NCBI GenBank assembly: GCA_949752745.1
Contig: CATKHT010000107.1
Location: forward strand, 1-64,000
DNA: 64,000 bases
Reading direction: 5' to 3'
Source of the DNA: Protula sp. h YS-2021
Lineage: Eukaryota > Annelida > Polychaeta > Sabellida > Serpulidae
Shown here piece after piece: positions 29,339-41,400 of the stretch (the stretch's first letter is position 1; each line of letters begins with the position of its first letter). The position numbers and the translations under genes are program-made. Under the pieces are notes generated by a model that saw only the letters and a list, made by a program, of their open reading frames with translations, did no database searches and was not told the origin of the DNA.

Positions 29339-29420
<82 letters not shown>
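29339..29420. repeat. (AT)n microsatellite
   Basis: About 80 bases of AT repeat, the continuation of 28199-28277. Confidence 0.95.
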
Positions 29421-29423
<3 letters not shown>

Positions 29424-31760
29424 ATCTTGTGTCTGATTAATGCAGGTGTATGACGTCATTACGTAACAATCTTGTGTGCGAATTTTCTCAGCTGCTGAAC
29501 ATCGAAGAAAGTTGAAACTATGTGGGATTGTTGCGCGGAAAGACCGGAAGAAGCGAATATTTTTTTTTGCGAGTGGAACGAGCGAATGCGGCATGTCGTC
29601 ATCGCGTAAAATATGTATATATTGCGAACCAGATTTTGTATGCATAATATCTGGACAACGAAAACTCATATCGACTTAAAATTTATAGGAATATTCCTTG
29701 GTTCAGTCAGACGAACTTTTGACGGGTAAAAAATTATCTGTTGTTAAGCAAAATATATCGACATCGGAAAGTCAGATCGACTTTAATTTTGGTGTACTTA
29801 TTCCTCGGATAAGTAGCACGTTTTTGGTTGAACATTATTAAACTCGTATAGAGAATCACGAAAGGTGTCTAAGGTCAACATTCCACCCCGCCTGCCCATT
29901 TTTTGGCTCCTTTGTTAACTATGCTTAGCTGTTCACTACACTGGTGATTTCAACGTTTTTCTGGAAGATTCTCGAGTGTTCCTGCATTCTTCAGACTTCA
30001 AAACAGTAACAGCATTACTGTCGATCCGTTGCTATTTGTTAGTGCCTGAAATTGAGCTTTTTGTGCGTTTCTTATGTACGGCTGTTGTGTAACATACCAC
30101 TCAGTCAGGGGTCAGTGTCAGTTGTGGTGCATGATGAAATCGTTATCTACGAGGCCATGGAATGTTATTGTCTTATTTATAGGGCTAGGCAGGTCCATCT
30201 ATTGAATTTTTTCATCGCATACTTCATTCGGTTGCTGAGGTGTTCTGTATATTGGAGCTATTTTGTATCGATTAGCATTGTTTGTAGAAGTATCTTTTGC
30301 TATTAAAGTGGGCCATCTGATATCATGTGTTGTGAGAAGCAGCTCATCAGTTTGGCACTGAAATGCCTCCCCCTTCTCCCACCGTGGGGCGTCATCTGAT
30401 GCGCAGTTATGAAGAATGCCTTTCTAGTGCGTTTTGGCCGATGGGATGGTCAGAGTTGCGTTTAGAGTCGGATCTACATTATAAAGCTGGAGAGGATTTG
30501 GGGGCGTGTGGAGGATGATGGTTAGCAAAAAATCCAGACCACCTTCAAGACCTGGATAAAAAGATATTAAGTAAGACCCGTTTGTCGTTACCCCTTTCAG
30601 ATTCGGGTAAAAAGACGTGCGGTAAAAACCTGCCTGTCTTGACCACCTTCCAGACCCGGATAAAAAAGTAACTTGTAGTAAAGCTATTGTAGTGACCACT
30701 TCAGATCTGGATTAGTAGCGCCGACTGTAAAACCCCTTTTAGCTACCACCTTCCAGACTCGGATGAAAAAAGACGCCCATTTATATCTGTTTAGTGTCCA
30801 ACATCTCTTTTGTTTATTTTGAATTGTTTTACAATGAATTATGGTTATGTTTGCAGAAATTAATATTTTATTTCAGTAATTAAAAAAAACATGGATTTCT
30901 TTGGTTTGGATAATGGGTTTAGTCGGGGAGACATTTGATTTGTTTACAAGGACAAGAAACTAAGTAGTATCGATTGAAAGTGTATAAAATAAGCCCATAC
31001 TCTTATGTTTGGTGTGCACTTGCAGCTCTAGTTATTATTATTATTTTTTTTTTTTTGAAGGAGGGGTGTAATTTTATCGATAATTTTTGCGGTATTAATC
31101 TGTCACTTCACTTCACAAACGTAAGCTAAATTTTCGGGATGTTTTTGACGCACCCTGAACGCATATTGGAACAAATAAAAACACCAGGGAATCACTTAAA
31201 AAGGATTATCATGTATAAATTCCTTTTGAAAAGTTAAAAAATGCATACGTACTCACCAGGCTTAACTCTCCCCCCAGTACGCAGTGCGTACACACTGGCT
31301 CAGATCCCCCTCGCTACGTACGTACTTTATGGGCGGCTTCAAAGGTAATTTCGTCAACATTTCGTGTAGCATTCATTTTTTAAGTAATTGGCTTTTTATT
31401 TTAACCAAAAATAAAATTGCTTTTTTACGTTTCAGATTTACATCCATGCAACGGCAAACTTTTCAACAGAAATCCGAGACATTTGTTGGTTCATGGGACA
31501 GTACTGTTTCAATACATTGCGCCTGCTTCCTTTTCCATGTTCTTCAATTATTTCTTACTTGCGCTCTGGGTCCATATTTGGAAGATATTTGACCTTAAAT
31601 TATATGTTAAGATAGATATTGGAAACAATTGACTGTAGAATCTTTCAAAATTAACGTACTTTTGCAATGTTTGAAAAATGGTTATAAAGTATATAATGAA
31701 TCATACAATGTGTGGATAGCGGAAAGGTTACATTTGTAAAATATTCTAAGATTGTTCACT

Positions 31761-32008
31761 ATTGTATCGTGTCTCTAATTTTTAAATTGCAAATTATTTA
31801 TATGTCGGGCAAGTCTACGACTTGTAAGGGTAGTATGAAGTGTTGCGAGCGGCCGTTCGTCTATTTTGTTTTCTTGACAGTGGTGCTATAAAAGCTTTAA
31901 CCTTATTGTAAGAGTAGTTGCAATATTGTAAAGTTAACTAAAGAAAAGCATTTTAAACGTTTTTTTTTAATTAACGTACTAAGGTATAGCATAGTAAAAA
32001 AAAAACTG

Positions 32009-32107
<99 letters not shown>

Positions 32108-33206
32108 GTACACACCGGAGAGACAACTCCGTTAAGCCGTTCAGAGCATTGGGAAATCGCACCTCTCCTATAATAAATAAAATAAAAAATGTAAAATAAA
32201 CATAAATTTGAAAAAAGAAAAAATATGTTTGGAAAAAAATGAAATAGGAGAAGTTGGGGTGTCCGGCTCGCGGCATGTAAAAGCGTTATTTGTTGAACGT
32301 ATTTTACAAAAATGTGTCGCTTCTTATAATTTTGATGTGATTGACGTGTTATTTTGAAAGTTGATGTCCGAAAAAGGAATTGTTTTTGTTTAAAAGCGGG
32401 AACCAGAGTAGAAACAAAACGTTGTCCATAGCATTTTGTATTTTAATGACTTTAAAAAAAAATAACCTTTATAACTTAGCCGACTACCAGTCTTCTTAAC
32501 TTTCAAATATTCCAACTGTTTCAACTATTGTATCGTGTCTCCAATTTTTAAATTGCAAATTATTTATATGTCGGACAAGTCTCTCACTTGTAAGGGTAGT
32601 ATGAAGCTTTTCGAGCAGCTGTTCGTCTAATTTTCTTGACAGTGGTGCTATGAAAGCTTTAAAATATTGTAAGAGTAGTTGCAATATTGTTAAGTTAACA
32701 AAGAAAACTATTTTAAACTTTTTTAAATTAACGTACTAAGCTTTAGCATAGTCAAATAAAAACCTTTATATATATATATGTGGTACAACCCGGAGATACA
32801 AGTCCGTGAAGTCTGTCAGAGCATTGGGAAATCGCACTTCTCCTATAATAAATAATATAAAAAATGTAAAATAAAAATAAATTTGAAAAATGAAAAAATA
32901 CTTTTGGAAAAAAATGAAATAGGAGAAGTTGGGGTGTCCGGCTTGTGGTATGTAAAAGCGTTATTTGTAGTGCGTATTTTACAAAAATGTATCGCTTCTT
33001 ATAATTTTGATGTGATTGACGTGTTATTTTGAAGGTTGATGTCCGAAAAAAGGAATTATTTTTGTTTATAAGCAGAAACCAGAGTAGTGAACAAGAAATA
33101 AAATGTTGTCCATAGCATTTTGTATTTTAATGACTTTAAGAACATGATCTTTACAACTTAGCCGACTACCAGTCCTCTTAACTTTCAGCTATTCCAACCT
33201 GCCCTA
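31761..33206 (+). repeat. Tandem duplication, two copies, period 765 bp
   Basis: ATTGTATCGTGTCTC, TTAAATTGCAAATTATTTAT, CTTGTAAGGGTAGTATGAAG and GGAGAAGTTGGGGTGTCCGG recur in order in 31761-32525 and 32526-33206. Copy 1 has a much longer AT/GT microsatellite (32012-32107) than copy 2. No gene; 31040-31760 also holds nothing I recognise. Confidence 0.85.
32012..32107. repeat. (AT)n(GT)n microsatellite
   Basis: About 70 bases of AT followed by about 24 of GT, expanded only in the first copy of the 765 bp duplication. Confidence 0.95.
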
Positions 33207-33962
33207 TCGTGTGTGCACCGCCCCTCCCTATCTAATCCCCACCTCACCCCCTTACAAAAAACTTTTGTATCAATTAAACAAACTGTCATTTCAGGGCACC
33301 ATTACGGTTGTTTTATTTGTAAGCGTCTCAAGCTCTCAAAACGCATAAGAAAGACTGGTTGGGCAAATTGACTTTAAGAATTTTCTAACTTTTACTTCAT
33401 TTGCCAATCACTAAACAGTTACAGTTGATGACATGTTTCATCTACACACAACTAAAACGCAAATACATAAAAAGCTTAATTTTTAAAGGAGGGTTGGTGG
33501 TTGGAAGGGTCGCTCATTTAGAGGATGACCAGTAGGAAAACGATGGTTCTGGAACAGGAAGTGACGTCACAGGTGTTCCTGAACCACCATGGGGTTTCTG
33601 GAACAGCTTTGGATAAAGTGCGCGCCTGTTTGAATGACGTCATAATGATGACGTCATAATGATTCTGGTTAAGCTTTGGGTGCAAGAAAGCCAGTCTTTA
33701 CAAAAAAAGCCCCACCGGGTTTATTTGCACACATATAGTGTGTTCAAATAAGCACCCCCCCCGTTCATTCAGCCCCCCCCCCACTGTACATACCATTTTC
33801 CGTTCTCGGTGATCCTGCTAGAAATATATATGGGTTGTTTAGGTCTGCGTGCGTGTTTTTCACCTTTGCTTGGTTAAAGACAAGAAACAATAAGAGAACA
33901 TTTATATGAAAAAGTGCTTTTATTTGTTATTCTTTGGTCAAACTGCTTGTAACACTTCATGG

Positions 33963-34205
33963 GTCTAAATACTTAGCCCATTCTACCGCGGCATTTTGGC
34001 AACCTTGAACCTGAGGGCCTTTTCTCAGGTTTTGCGTACGAGCAGTGAGATATAGTAATGGGGGATAAGATTCTTCTGATTGGCAAGAAGTAAGATTAAA
34101 TATTTAACCCATTCTACCGCGACATTTTGGCAACCTTCAATGAGGACCTTTCTGAGGTCTCCGTACGAGCAGAGAGATATAGTAATGGGGGATAAGATTC
34201 ATCTG
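33963..34205 (+). repeat. Tandem duplication, about 130 bp unit, 2 copies
   Basis: CCCATTCTACCGCG(G/A)CATTTTGG, CGTACGAGCAG(T/A)GAGATATA and GTAATGGGGGATAAGATTC occur twice. 33210-33960 contains three TGACGTCA-type palindromes but no gene. Confidence 0.8.
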
Positions 34206-34321
34206 TTGTATTTTTTTTTCAATTTATATTAGTAAAACTTCTATATTGGTCAAACTTCAGCAGAAATGTGGTGTGTACCTTTCTGTTCTTATACTCTCTA
34301 TTCTAATATTCTCGTAAATAT

Positions 34322-36358
34322 TTATGTCTCTCTCAGACCAAAGGGAGACATGTAGTGTTTGTACCTTCTGCGTGTGTGTATGTGTGTGTATGTGTGTGTG
34401 TGTGTGTGTGTCAATCTGTTGTATCCAAAGTGTTGTGTGCAAGATATCTCGAGAACGAAACTTCAAACTTAATCGATTTATTCCCTGGTAAGGTGGGACG
34501 GTTCTATCAACTTTTGACGCATGATACGTGATTAGGGAAGGTGTATTACGTTATTACGTAAAAATCTTGTGTTCGAAATTTCTCAGCTACTGAACATCGG
34601 AGAAAGTTAAAATTTGGTGGGATTTTTGCTTGGTTGGTCCGAAAGACGCTGTAGATTTTTTAGCGATTAGAACGAACGAATGCGGCGTTTGACGTCATCA
34701 CGTAATATATGTATATATTTTGAACAAGATCTTGTGTGCAAAATATCTCGATTACGGAAAGTCCTATCGACTTCAAATTTTATATGGATATTCCACACTT
34801 GGTGGGATTATTGCTGGTAGATACGAAAGAAACTTGAAATATTTTTCGCGAGTAGAACGAACGAATGCATCGTATGACGTCATCGCGTAAAATTTGTATA
34901 TTTCGAACCAGATCTTATATGTATAATATCTCGATAACGCAAAGTCATATCGACCTAAAATTTTATATGGATATTCCTTGGTTTAGTCAAACGACTGTTT
35001 CAATTTTTGACGGGTAAAAAATTATCTGTTGTTAAGCAAAATATCTCGAACTCGGAAAGTCAGATCGACTTTAAGTTTGGTGTAGTTATTCCTCGGAGAA
35101 GTCGCACGGTTCTGTTAAACATTATTAAACTCGTATAGAGAATCAAGAAAGGTGCATAACGTCCCCACCGCCTCCTATTTTTTTTTTGCTGGTTGGTTAT
35201 CTAAGCATAGGTGTTAACTTCGCTGGGGATTTCTGTGTTTTCCGGAAGATTCTCGAGTGTTCTTGCATTCTTTAGAAAGCTTGAGAACAGTAACAGCATT
35301 ACTGTCGGTATTTGTTTGTGCCTGAAATTTAGCTTTTTGTGCGTTTCTCATCTACGGCTTTTGCGTAACATGGTCTTCAGTCAGGGGTCAGTGTCAGTTG
35401 TGGTGCATGACGGAATCGTTATCTACGAGTTCAAGGAATGCTATTGTCGTATTATAGGTCTAAGCAGATCTAGCTATTGATTTTTTCGCACATACTTGAT
35501 TCTGTTGCCAAGGTGTTTTTAGGAGCTATATATAGGAGCAAGTTTGAATCGATTAGCATTGTTTGCAGAAGCGTTTTTTACTATTAAAGTAGCTCATCTG
35601 ATATCTTGTGTTATGAGACGCAGCTCACCATTTTGGCCTCGAAATGCCTCCCCCTTCTCCCACCAGGTGCGTCATCTGATGCGCACTTATGAAGAATTCC
35701 TTCCCATTACTATTCGAGACATGGTACTCTATCATGCCTGTAACTACACTTGGGGTACAGACCGTTACTGTTGCCTTGGGTGAAAGGGTTTAGAGTTGTG
35801 TTTTAGTCGGACCTACAGTAAAAAGCTCGTAGAGGGGGGTTCGTGTGGAGGATGATGGTTAGCAAAAAAATCCCGACCACCTTCAAGACCTGGATGAAAG
35901 GAGGTAAAGTAAGAACCGTTTGTTGTGACATCTTCCAGATTCGGGTGAAAAGGCGTACGGTACAACCTGCCTGTCTTGACCGACTTCCAGACCCGGATAA
36001 AAATGTAACGTAAAGTAAAATCACTAAAATGACCAACTTCAGATCTGGGCCTACACTAAAACCCCTTTCAGCGACCACCTTCCTGACTCGGATGAAAAAA
36101 AGATGTCCATTTATATCTGTTTTAGTGACCACCATCTGTTTGGTTTATTTTGAGTTTTTTACAATGAATTAAGGTTATGTTTGCAGAAATAAATGATTTA
36201 TTTCAGTATTAAAGAAGTATTTTTTTTTTTGGGGGGGGGGGTGATGGGTTTAGTCGGGAGACATTTGTTGTTGTTTACAAAAACAAGAAATGAAGTAAGT
36301 ATCGATTGAAAGTGTATAATATTAGCCTGTACTCATGTTTTGTGTGCACCGGCCGCTT
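34322..36358 (+). repeat. Family S repeat copy, most complete
   Basis: Starts TATGTCTCTCTCAGACC / AAAGGGAGACAT hairpin, GT microsatellite, ATCTCGAGAACGAAACTTC, several GACGTCATCACGTAA units, AACAGTAACAGCATTACTGT, about 65 bp subrepeats to about 36140, GTCGGGAGACATTTG near the end and CACCGGCCGCTTG. Start and end motifs are inverted with respect to each other. About 2.0 kb, non-coding. Confidence 0.8.
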
Positions 36359-36420
36359 GTATATAAAGCTATGTTTAAAGACTTTCTCATCATTTGAAAG
36401 GTGTATGTTGAACCGAAAGG

Positions 36421-36836
36421 ATGCATAAATGCAACATTTGTTCGAAATCTTACAATTGGTCACAAAGTCTTAAAAGGCACTTAAAGGATGCTCACACTTC
36501 AGAAGGAGAATTGAAGATAGATATGAAAAACCCTTTAAAACACCCTTCAATGAAATTTTAGATGAGTCTTCTATGGAAAGTCAAAGCGTCAACATGGATG
36601 AAAAGAATGCACATGCTTGTACAGAATGTGGTACATTATGCAACAGCGAAGAAGCTTTCTTCAAACATATGGAGCAGTGTGGAGAGGGTGTTGATGACAG
36701 GAGCTCTGAAAGTGAGTCAGAAACCAACTCTGCAAGTGAGTCAGAAATAGACTCTGCAAATGAGTCAGAAATAGACTCTATTTGGTATGATATGGTTCAA
36801 GAAGGTATAACAGACATTGGAGTCCGTTTGTCTTGA
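36421..36836 (+). pseudogene. Zinc-finger gene fragment with frameshift
   Basis: Frame from ATG 36421 reads MHKCNICSKSYNWSQSLKRH then LKDAH, a canonical C-X2-C-X12-H-X4-H finger, and stops at the end of KHPSMKF. One base over, the sequence continues openly through RYEKPFKTPFNEILDESS into a second frame with HACTECGTLCNSEEAFFKH then MEQC (C-X2-C-X12-H-X3-C), a Ser/Glu-rich run with three near-identical S(N)ESEIDS units, and IWYDMVQEGITDIG before the stop at 36836. A single shift between about 36500 and 36530 would explain the two frames. No introns evident; could be a relic of a mobile or single-exon gene. Parent family not recognised. Confidence 0.6.
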
Positions 36837-37094
36837 CTTTTACATGCGCTTCTCGGGTTACAACAAGCCATTGATACAAAAGCTCCGATTTAGTCTTTGC
36901 CCTATTATCAAGTAACATTATTTTTTTATACCAGTGAAGACCCTTTTTGGCCTTTTCTTTTTTTTTTTTTTTACTTTCTCCAGACCCATCGCTACAGGCA
37001 ATGAACCTACACATTTGACATTTCCAGCATAAGCGTGCTATTATCTGTTTCCTAGGTCACTGGGTTGTGCCAACGCGCTCAAAATGAGTAAGCT

Positions 37095-37272
37095 TGGACG
37101 AGAGAAAACAGTGCCCTGCAACATAGCAGTGGCCGGTATAACACATACCTCCCCCCACCCCTCACCCCCCGCACGAGACGATTTATGTCAGTGGCCGGTA
37201 TAACACATACCTCCTCCACCAATGCCCCACCCCCGCGAGACCACTTATGCCAGTGGCCGGTATAACACATAC
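37095..37272 (+). repeat. Tandem repeat, about 64-70 bp unit, 3 copies
   Basis: CAGTGGCCGGTATAACACAT followed by ACCT occurs three times with C-rich spacers. Confidence 0.85.
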
Positions 37273-37619
37273 CTTGATTAGCGGGGGGTAGGGATTGGGT
37301 GTGTTGGTAAGCGGGAGGGGGGATTGGGTGTGTTGGTGTGCGTGGGTTTTGTGTTTGCGTTTGTGTACCTACAGCACAGGAATACGCAAAATTGAAATAC
37401 ACTAAAGTCTCTACTAACAAACATCGAGACGTCGTGTGGAAAAAAGTACACATCTCCAGCACCCTACCCCTCCCCACCGTCCTAACCCCCTCCCAACCTT
37501 CACACCCTACAAGTACGGCGCGAGGGGGGACATGGGGGTAACAAAATACAAGACCTCAAAGCGCGTGCCGATTCGCTGCTAGGGTCGCCGCCGGGAGTCG
37601 TCGCCAGCCAGTACTTGCC

Positions 37620-37845
37620 AGGGTATGGGAAGGGTTGAGGGCATGGAAGAGGGTGAGGGTATCGGGGAGGGGTAAGGCTATGGGGAGGGTGAGGGTATCG
37701 GGAGGGGCGAAGGTATCGGGGTGGGGGCATGGAGAGAGACGAGGTAAAGGGAATGGGTGAGGATATGGGGAGTGATAAAGATACGGTTAGGGGTATGGGG
37801 GAGGCTGAGGGCATGCATGGGAGGAGCAAGGGTATGGCTTCTCCT
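37620..37845 (+). repeat. G-rich minisatellite
   Basis: Repeats of about 20 bp of the type GGGTATCGGGGAGGGGTGAG. Strong purine asymmetry and runs of G suggest possible G-quadruplex capacity. The 127-codon reverse frame across it is an artefact. Confidence 0.8.
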
Positions 37846-38479
37846 CCCCCACCCTCCCCCGCGACCCCCGATATCCGAATCAAGTTTTTCTCTTAAATAA
37901 TGCGCAAATTTCCGACTTATTAAATGCGGCTAAAAATGCAGCTTGTTATGTCTAAACAGAACAAATCGAGAAATTCCCAGATCCAAACAGACCCCGCTAA
38001 CCGGGAAACTGTTTTCAAAGTTATACCTCTGGCAGGCGTTTTAAGTCCCTATATACTCTCTATGAACTGTCATTGAAACACAACACACATAGAACCCAGA
38101 CAGCAAGAGGCAGTCTTCAAAACAATCCCAACATTTAACGCCGCATCGAGCTTCTTTAACATCCACTCTTTGGGAATCGTGTGAGCTTAAGAAGTTCCTC
38201 CTTCAATTAACAGATGGCATCTTTGTGCACAATATAGTAAACACGGTGAACAAAATAGCAGTTGCATCTGACAGAAAAATACACTACCATTTAAGGTTTC
38301 AATTACAAAAAGCGAAGCAGAAATAGAGTGTTGCTTTTGTGGAACACAAGATGATTGTTTTCATAGAAATCACTACAAAGTTGCAGTTTTTATAAGGGGT
38401 GACTGTAATAGCTTTTAAAGCCCCACCCCCTTGTCCTTGCTCTGTTTTCAGTCGCTGCATGGAGTCAAGTTGTTGGCGT

Positions 38480-41400
38480 TTGCTTTACACAGTCAATATT
38501 CGCCACTTTTCAAGGTATTTGATTTAAAGAGAAAACCGAAAGTCAGTTGTTTGTGCTTGTGTTTTCTAAACTGATGAACGAGGAACAAAAAAATCACATA
38601 GTGATAACTTAATTTATCTAAGTGGTCTTTTGTGGAATAGTTTTTTTCTATGAGATCATACAAAGCCAACTTGCGGAGCTTATAAGTTCGATTAAGACAA
38701 AAACATTTATTGTGGCTCAAGTGGTCTGAACTTTACTCGAATGATTTTACTCGAAACATTGTCAAACAAACATGGATGTTAGATTAAGATCCTGCAAAAA
38801 TATTTAATTTAATTGGTGTTGCTCAAGTGTTATTTTTAAAGGACATCTGAGTTTGATTAAGATCATAATAACTCACCTTAGCTCGACTGACTTTTTTTCC
38901 AAACAAGCGAATTTGAATAACATTATTAAAAGACGGAAGTAAGTTGCTTGAGTGGTCTTTCAGAAAAGAAATTTCAGCCAGATTATGTGATTTTAAATTA
39001 GGAAAAATTTCGTTAATAAACGAACTAATAATGATAACAACGTTCTCTCAAGTGGTCTTTTTGCGAAATAGTTATTTTCTATGAGATCATAGAAAGTAAA
39101 CTTGGCCTGAGTGGTCTTTTTGAAGAAAAGTTACTTTCTATTGGATCTTCAAGACTGGAGTGGTCTTTTGCGGAACTTGTAAATTAGATTAAGATGCTCC
39201 AAAACCTTTAATTTCATTGCTGTGGTTCAAGCAGTATTTTTGAAAAATAGTTGAAAGTGATAAAGATCACAAAAACTGATTTCAGCTAGATAATGTGTTT
39301 TTAAAATTAGGTAAAATATCGCTAATAAATGAAAAGATAATGATAACTGACGTAAGTTGTCTCAAGTGGTCTTTTGCGGAATAGTTATGTTCTATGAGAT
39401 CCTTAAAAATCTTAACTGGCTCGGGTGGTCTTTGTGGGGCTTGCAAATTAGATTAAGATCTCCAAAAACATTTGGTATTGCTCAAGCTTCTCGAGTGACT
39501 TTTTGCAAACAGGTAAATATGATTTACATTCTGAAAAAAGCTAGTCGCTTTGAAAAGGCCATTTGCAATATCTTTTATTTTCAATGATGGAATATGTGTT
39601 TTCAAATTAGGTAAAATATCGCTAATAAATGAACTAATAATGATAACTGAATTTGTCTCAAGTGGTCCTTTTTGCTGAATGGTTATTTTCGATGGGATAC
39701 TCTAAAAAATTCACTAGACTCGAGTGGACTTTTACGTAGCAGATATTTTCTATGAAATCCTTATAAAAACTAAACTTGGTTCGAGTGGTCTCTTTGCGGA
39801 ACTTGTAAGTTAGATTAAAATCCTCCAGAAACGTTAAGTATGGCTTAGGCAGTCTTTTTGCAGAATATTTACATTTTATTAAGATCATCAAAACTCCACT
39901 TGGCTCGAGTGAATTTTTTTGCAAAACAAGGAAATTTGACTGGCATGCTAAACCAACGCAAGTTGCTGTGAGTGGTCTTTTAGAAAAAAATGATATCAAC
40001 GTGTTTTATTACTAGGTAAAATATCGCAAATAAATGAACTAAGATAATAATAACTTAAGTTGTATCAAGTGGTCTTTTTACGGAATTGTTACTTTCTATG
40101 AGATCCTTAAAAAACTCAACTTGGCTTGAGTGGTCTTTTCGCGGAACTTGCAAATTAGATTAAGATCGTCAAAAAAAAAACATTTGGCGTGGCTCAATTG
40201 GTATTTTTGCAGAATAGTCATATTTGATTAAGATCATAAAGCTAAACTTGGCTCGCGTGATTTCCTTCGCAAAACAGATAAATATGATTTACATTCTGAA
40301 AAAAGCTAGTCGCTTTGAATAGGCCATTGGCAATATTTTTATTTTCAACGAAGGAATATTTGTTTTCAAATTAGGTAAAATATCGCTAATAAATGAACTA
40401 ATAATGATAACTGAATTTGTCTCAAGTGGTCTTTTTGCTGAATGGTTCGAGTGGTTTCTTTGCGGAACTTGTAAGTTAGATTAAAAGCTCCAGAAACGTT
40501 AAGTATGGCTGAGGCAGTCTTTTTGCAGAATATTTACATTTTATTAAGATCATCAAAACTCCACTTGGCTCGAGTGATTTTTTTTTTGCAAAACAAGGAA
40601 ATTTGACTGACATGGTAAACAAACGCAAGTTGCTGTGAGTGGTCTTTTAGAAAAAAATGATATCAACGTGTTTTATATTAGGTAAAATATCGCAAATAAA
40701 TGAACTAAGATAATAATCACTGTAGTTGTATCAAGTGGTCTTTTTACGGAATTGTTACTTTCTATGAGATCCTTAAAAAACTCAACTTGGCTCGAGTGGT
40801 CTTTTCGCGGAACTTGCAAATTAGATTAAGATCATCAAAAAAAAAAAAAAAGACATTTGGTGTGGCTCAAATGGTTTTTTTGCAGAATAGTCATATTTGA
40901 TTAAGATCATAAGGCTAAACTTGGCTCGCGTGATTTCCTTCGCAAAACAGTTGAATATGATTTACATTCTAGAAAAAAGCTAGTCGCTTTCAATAGGCCA
41001 TTGGCAATATTTTTTTTTCAACGAAGGAATATGTGTTTTCAAAAAAAAAAAAAAAAAAAGTTTAGCCTTATGATCTTAATCAAATATGACTATTCTGCAA
41101 AAATACCATTTGAGCCACACCAAATGTTTGTTTGTTTTTTTTTCTTGATGATCTTAATCTAATTTGCAAGTTCCGCGAAAAGACCACTCAAGCCAAGTTG
41201 AGTTTTTAAGGATCTCATAGAAAGTAACAATTCCATAAAAAGACCACTTGATACAACTAAAGTTATTATTATCTTAGTTCATTTATTTGCGATATTTTAC
41301 CTAATATTAAACACGTTGATATCATTTTTTTTCTAAAAGACCACTCACAACAAAGTGCGTTTGTTTAGCATGCCAGTCAAATTTCCTTGTTTTGCAAAAA

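Larger units (their letters stand above)
27985..31031 (+). repeat. Family S repeat copy, interrupted
   Basis: Left part 27985-28198 (CACGTGATTAGGGCAGGCGT, TATGACGTCATCACGTAA) continues after the insertion at about 29421-31031, with the subrepeats and the GTCGGGGAGACATTTG end. It is split by AT microsatellites and the element at 28278-29337. Confidence 0.75.

Noticed and set aside
31436..31592. Possible diverged zinc-finger exon (HPCNGKLFNRNPRHLLVHG) after TTTACGTTTCAG
   Set aside because: The first cysteine of the C-X2-C pair is missing and no good donor in a usable phase follows; similarity to exon 11711-11783 is only suggestive.
33295..33370. Possible exon after TCATTTCAG with CFIC, or a 24-nt exon ending at GTAAGC
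   Set aside because: Only half a finger is present in one reading and no domain in the other; phase cannot be tied to either gene.
37500..37883. 127-codon Pro/Ser-rich minus-strand frame
   Set aside because: Purely the complement of the G-rich minisatellite at 37620-37845.
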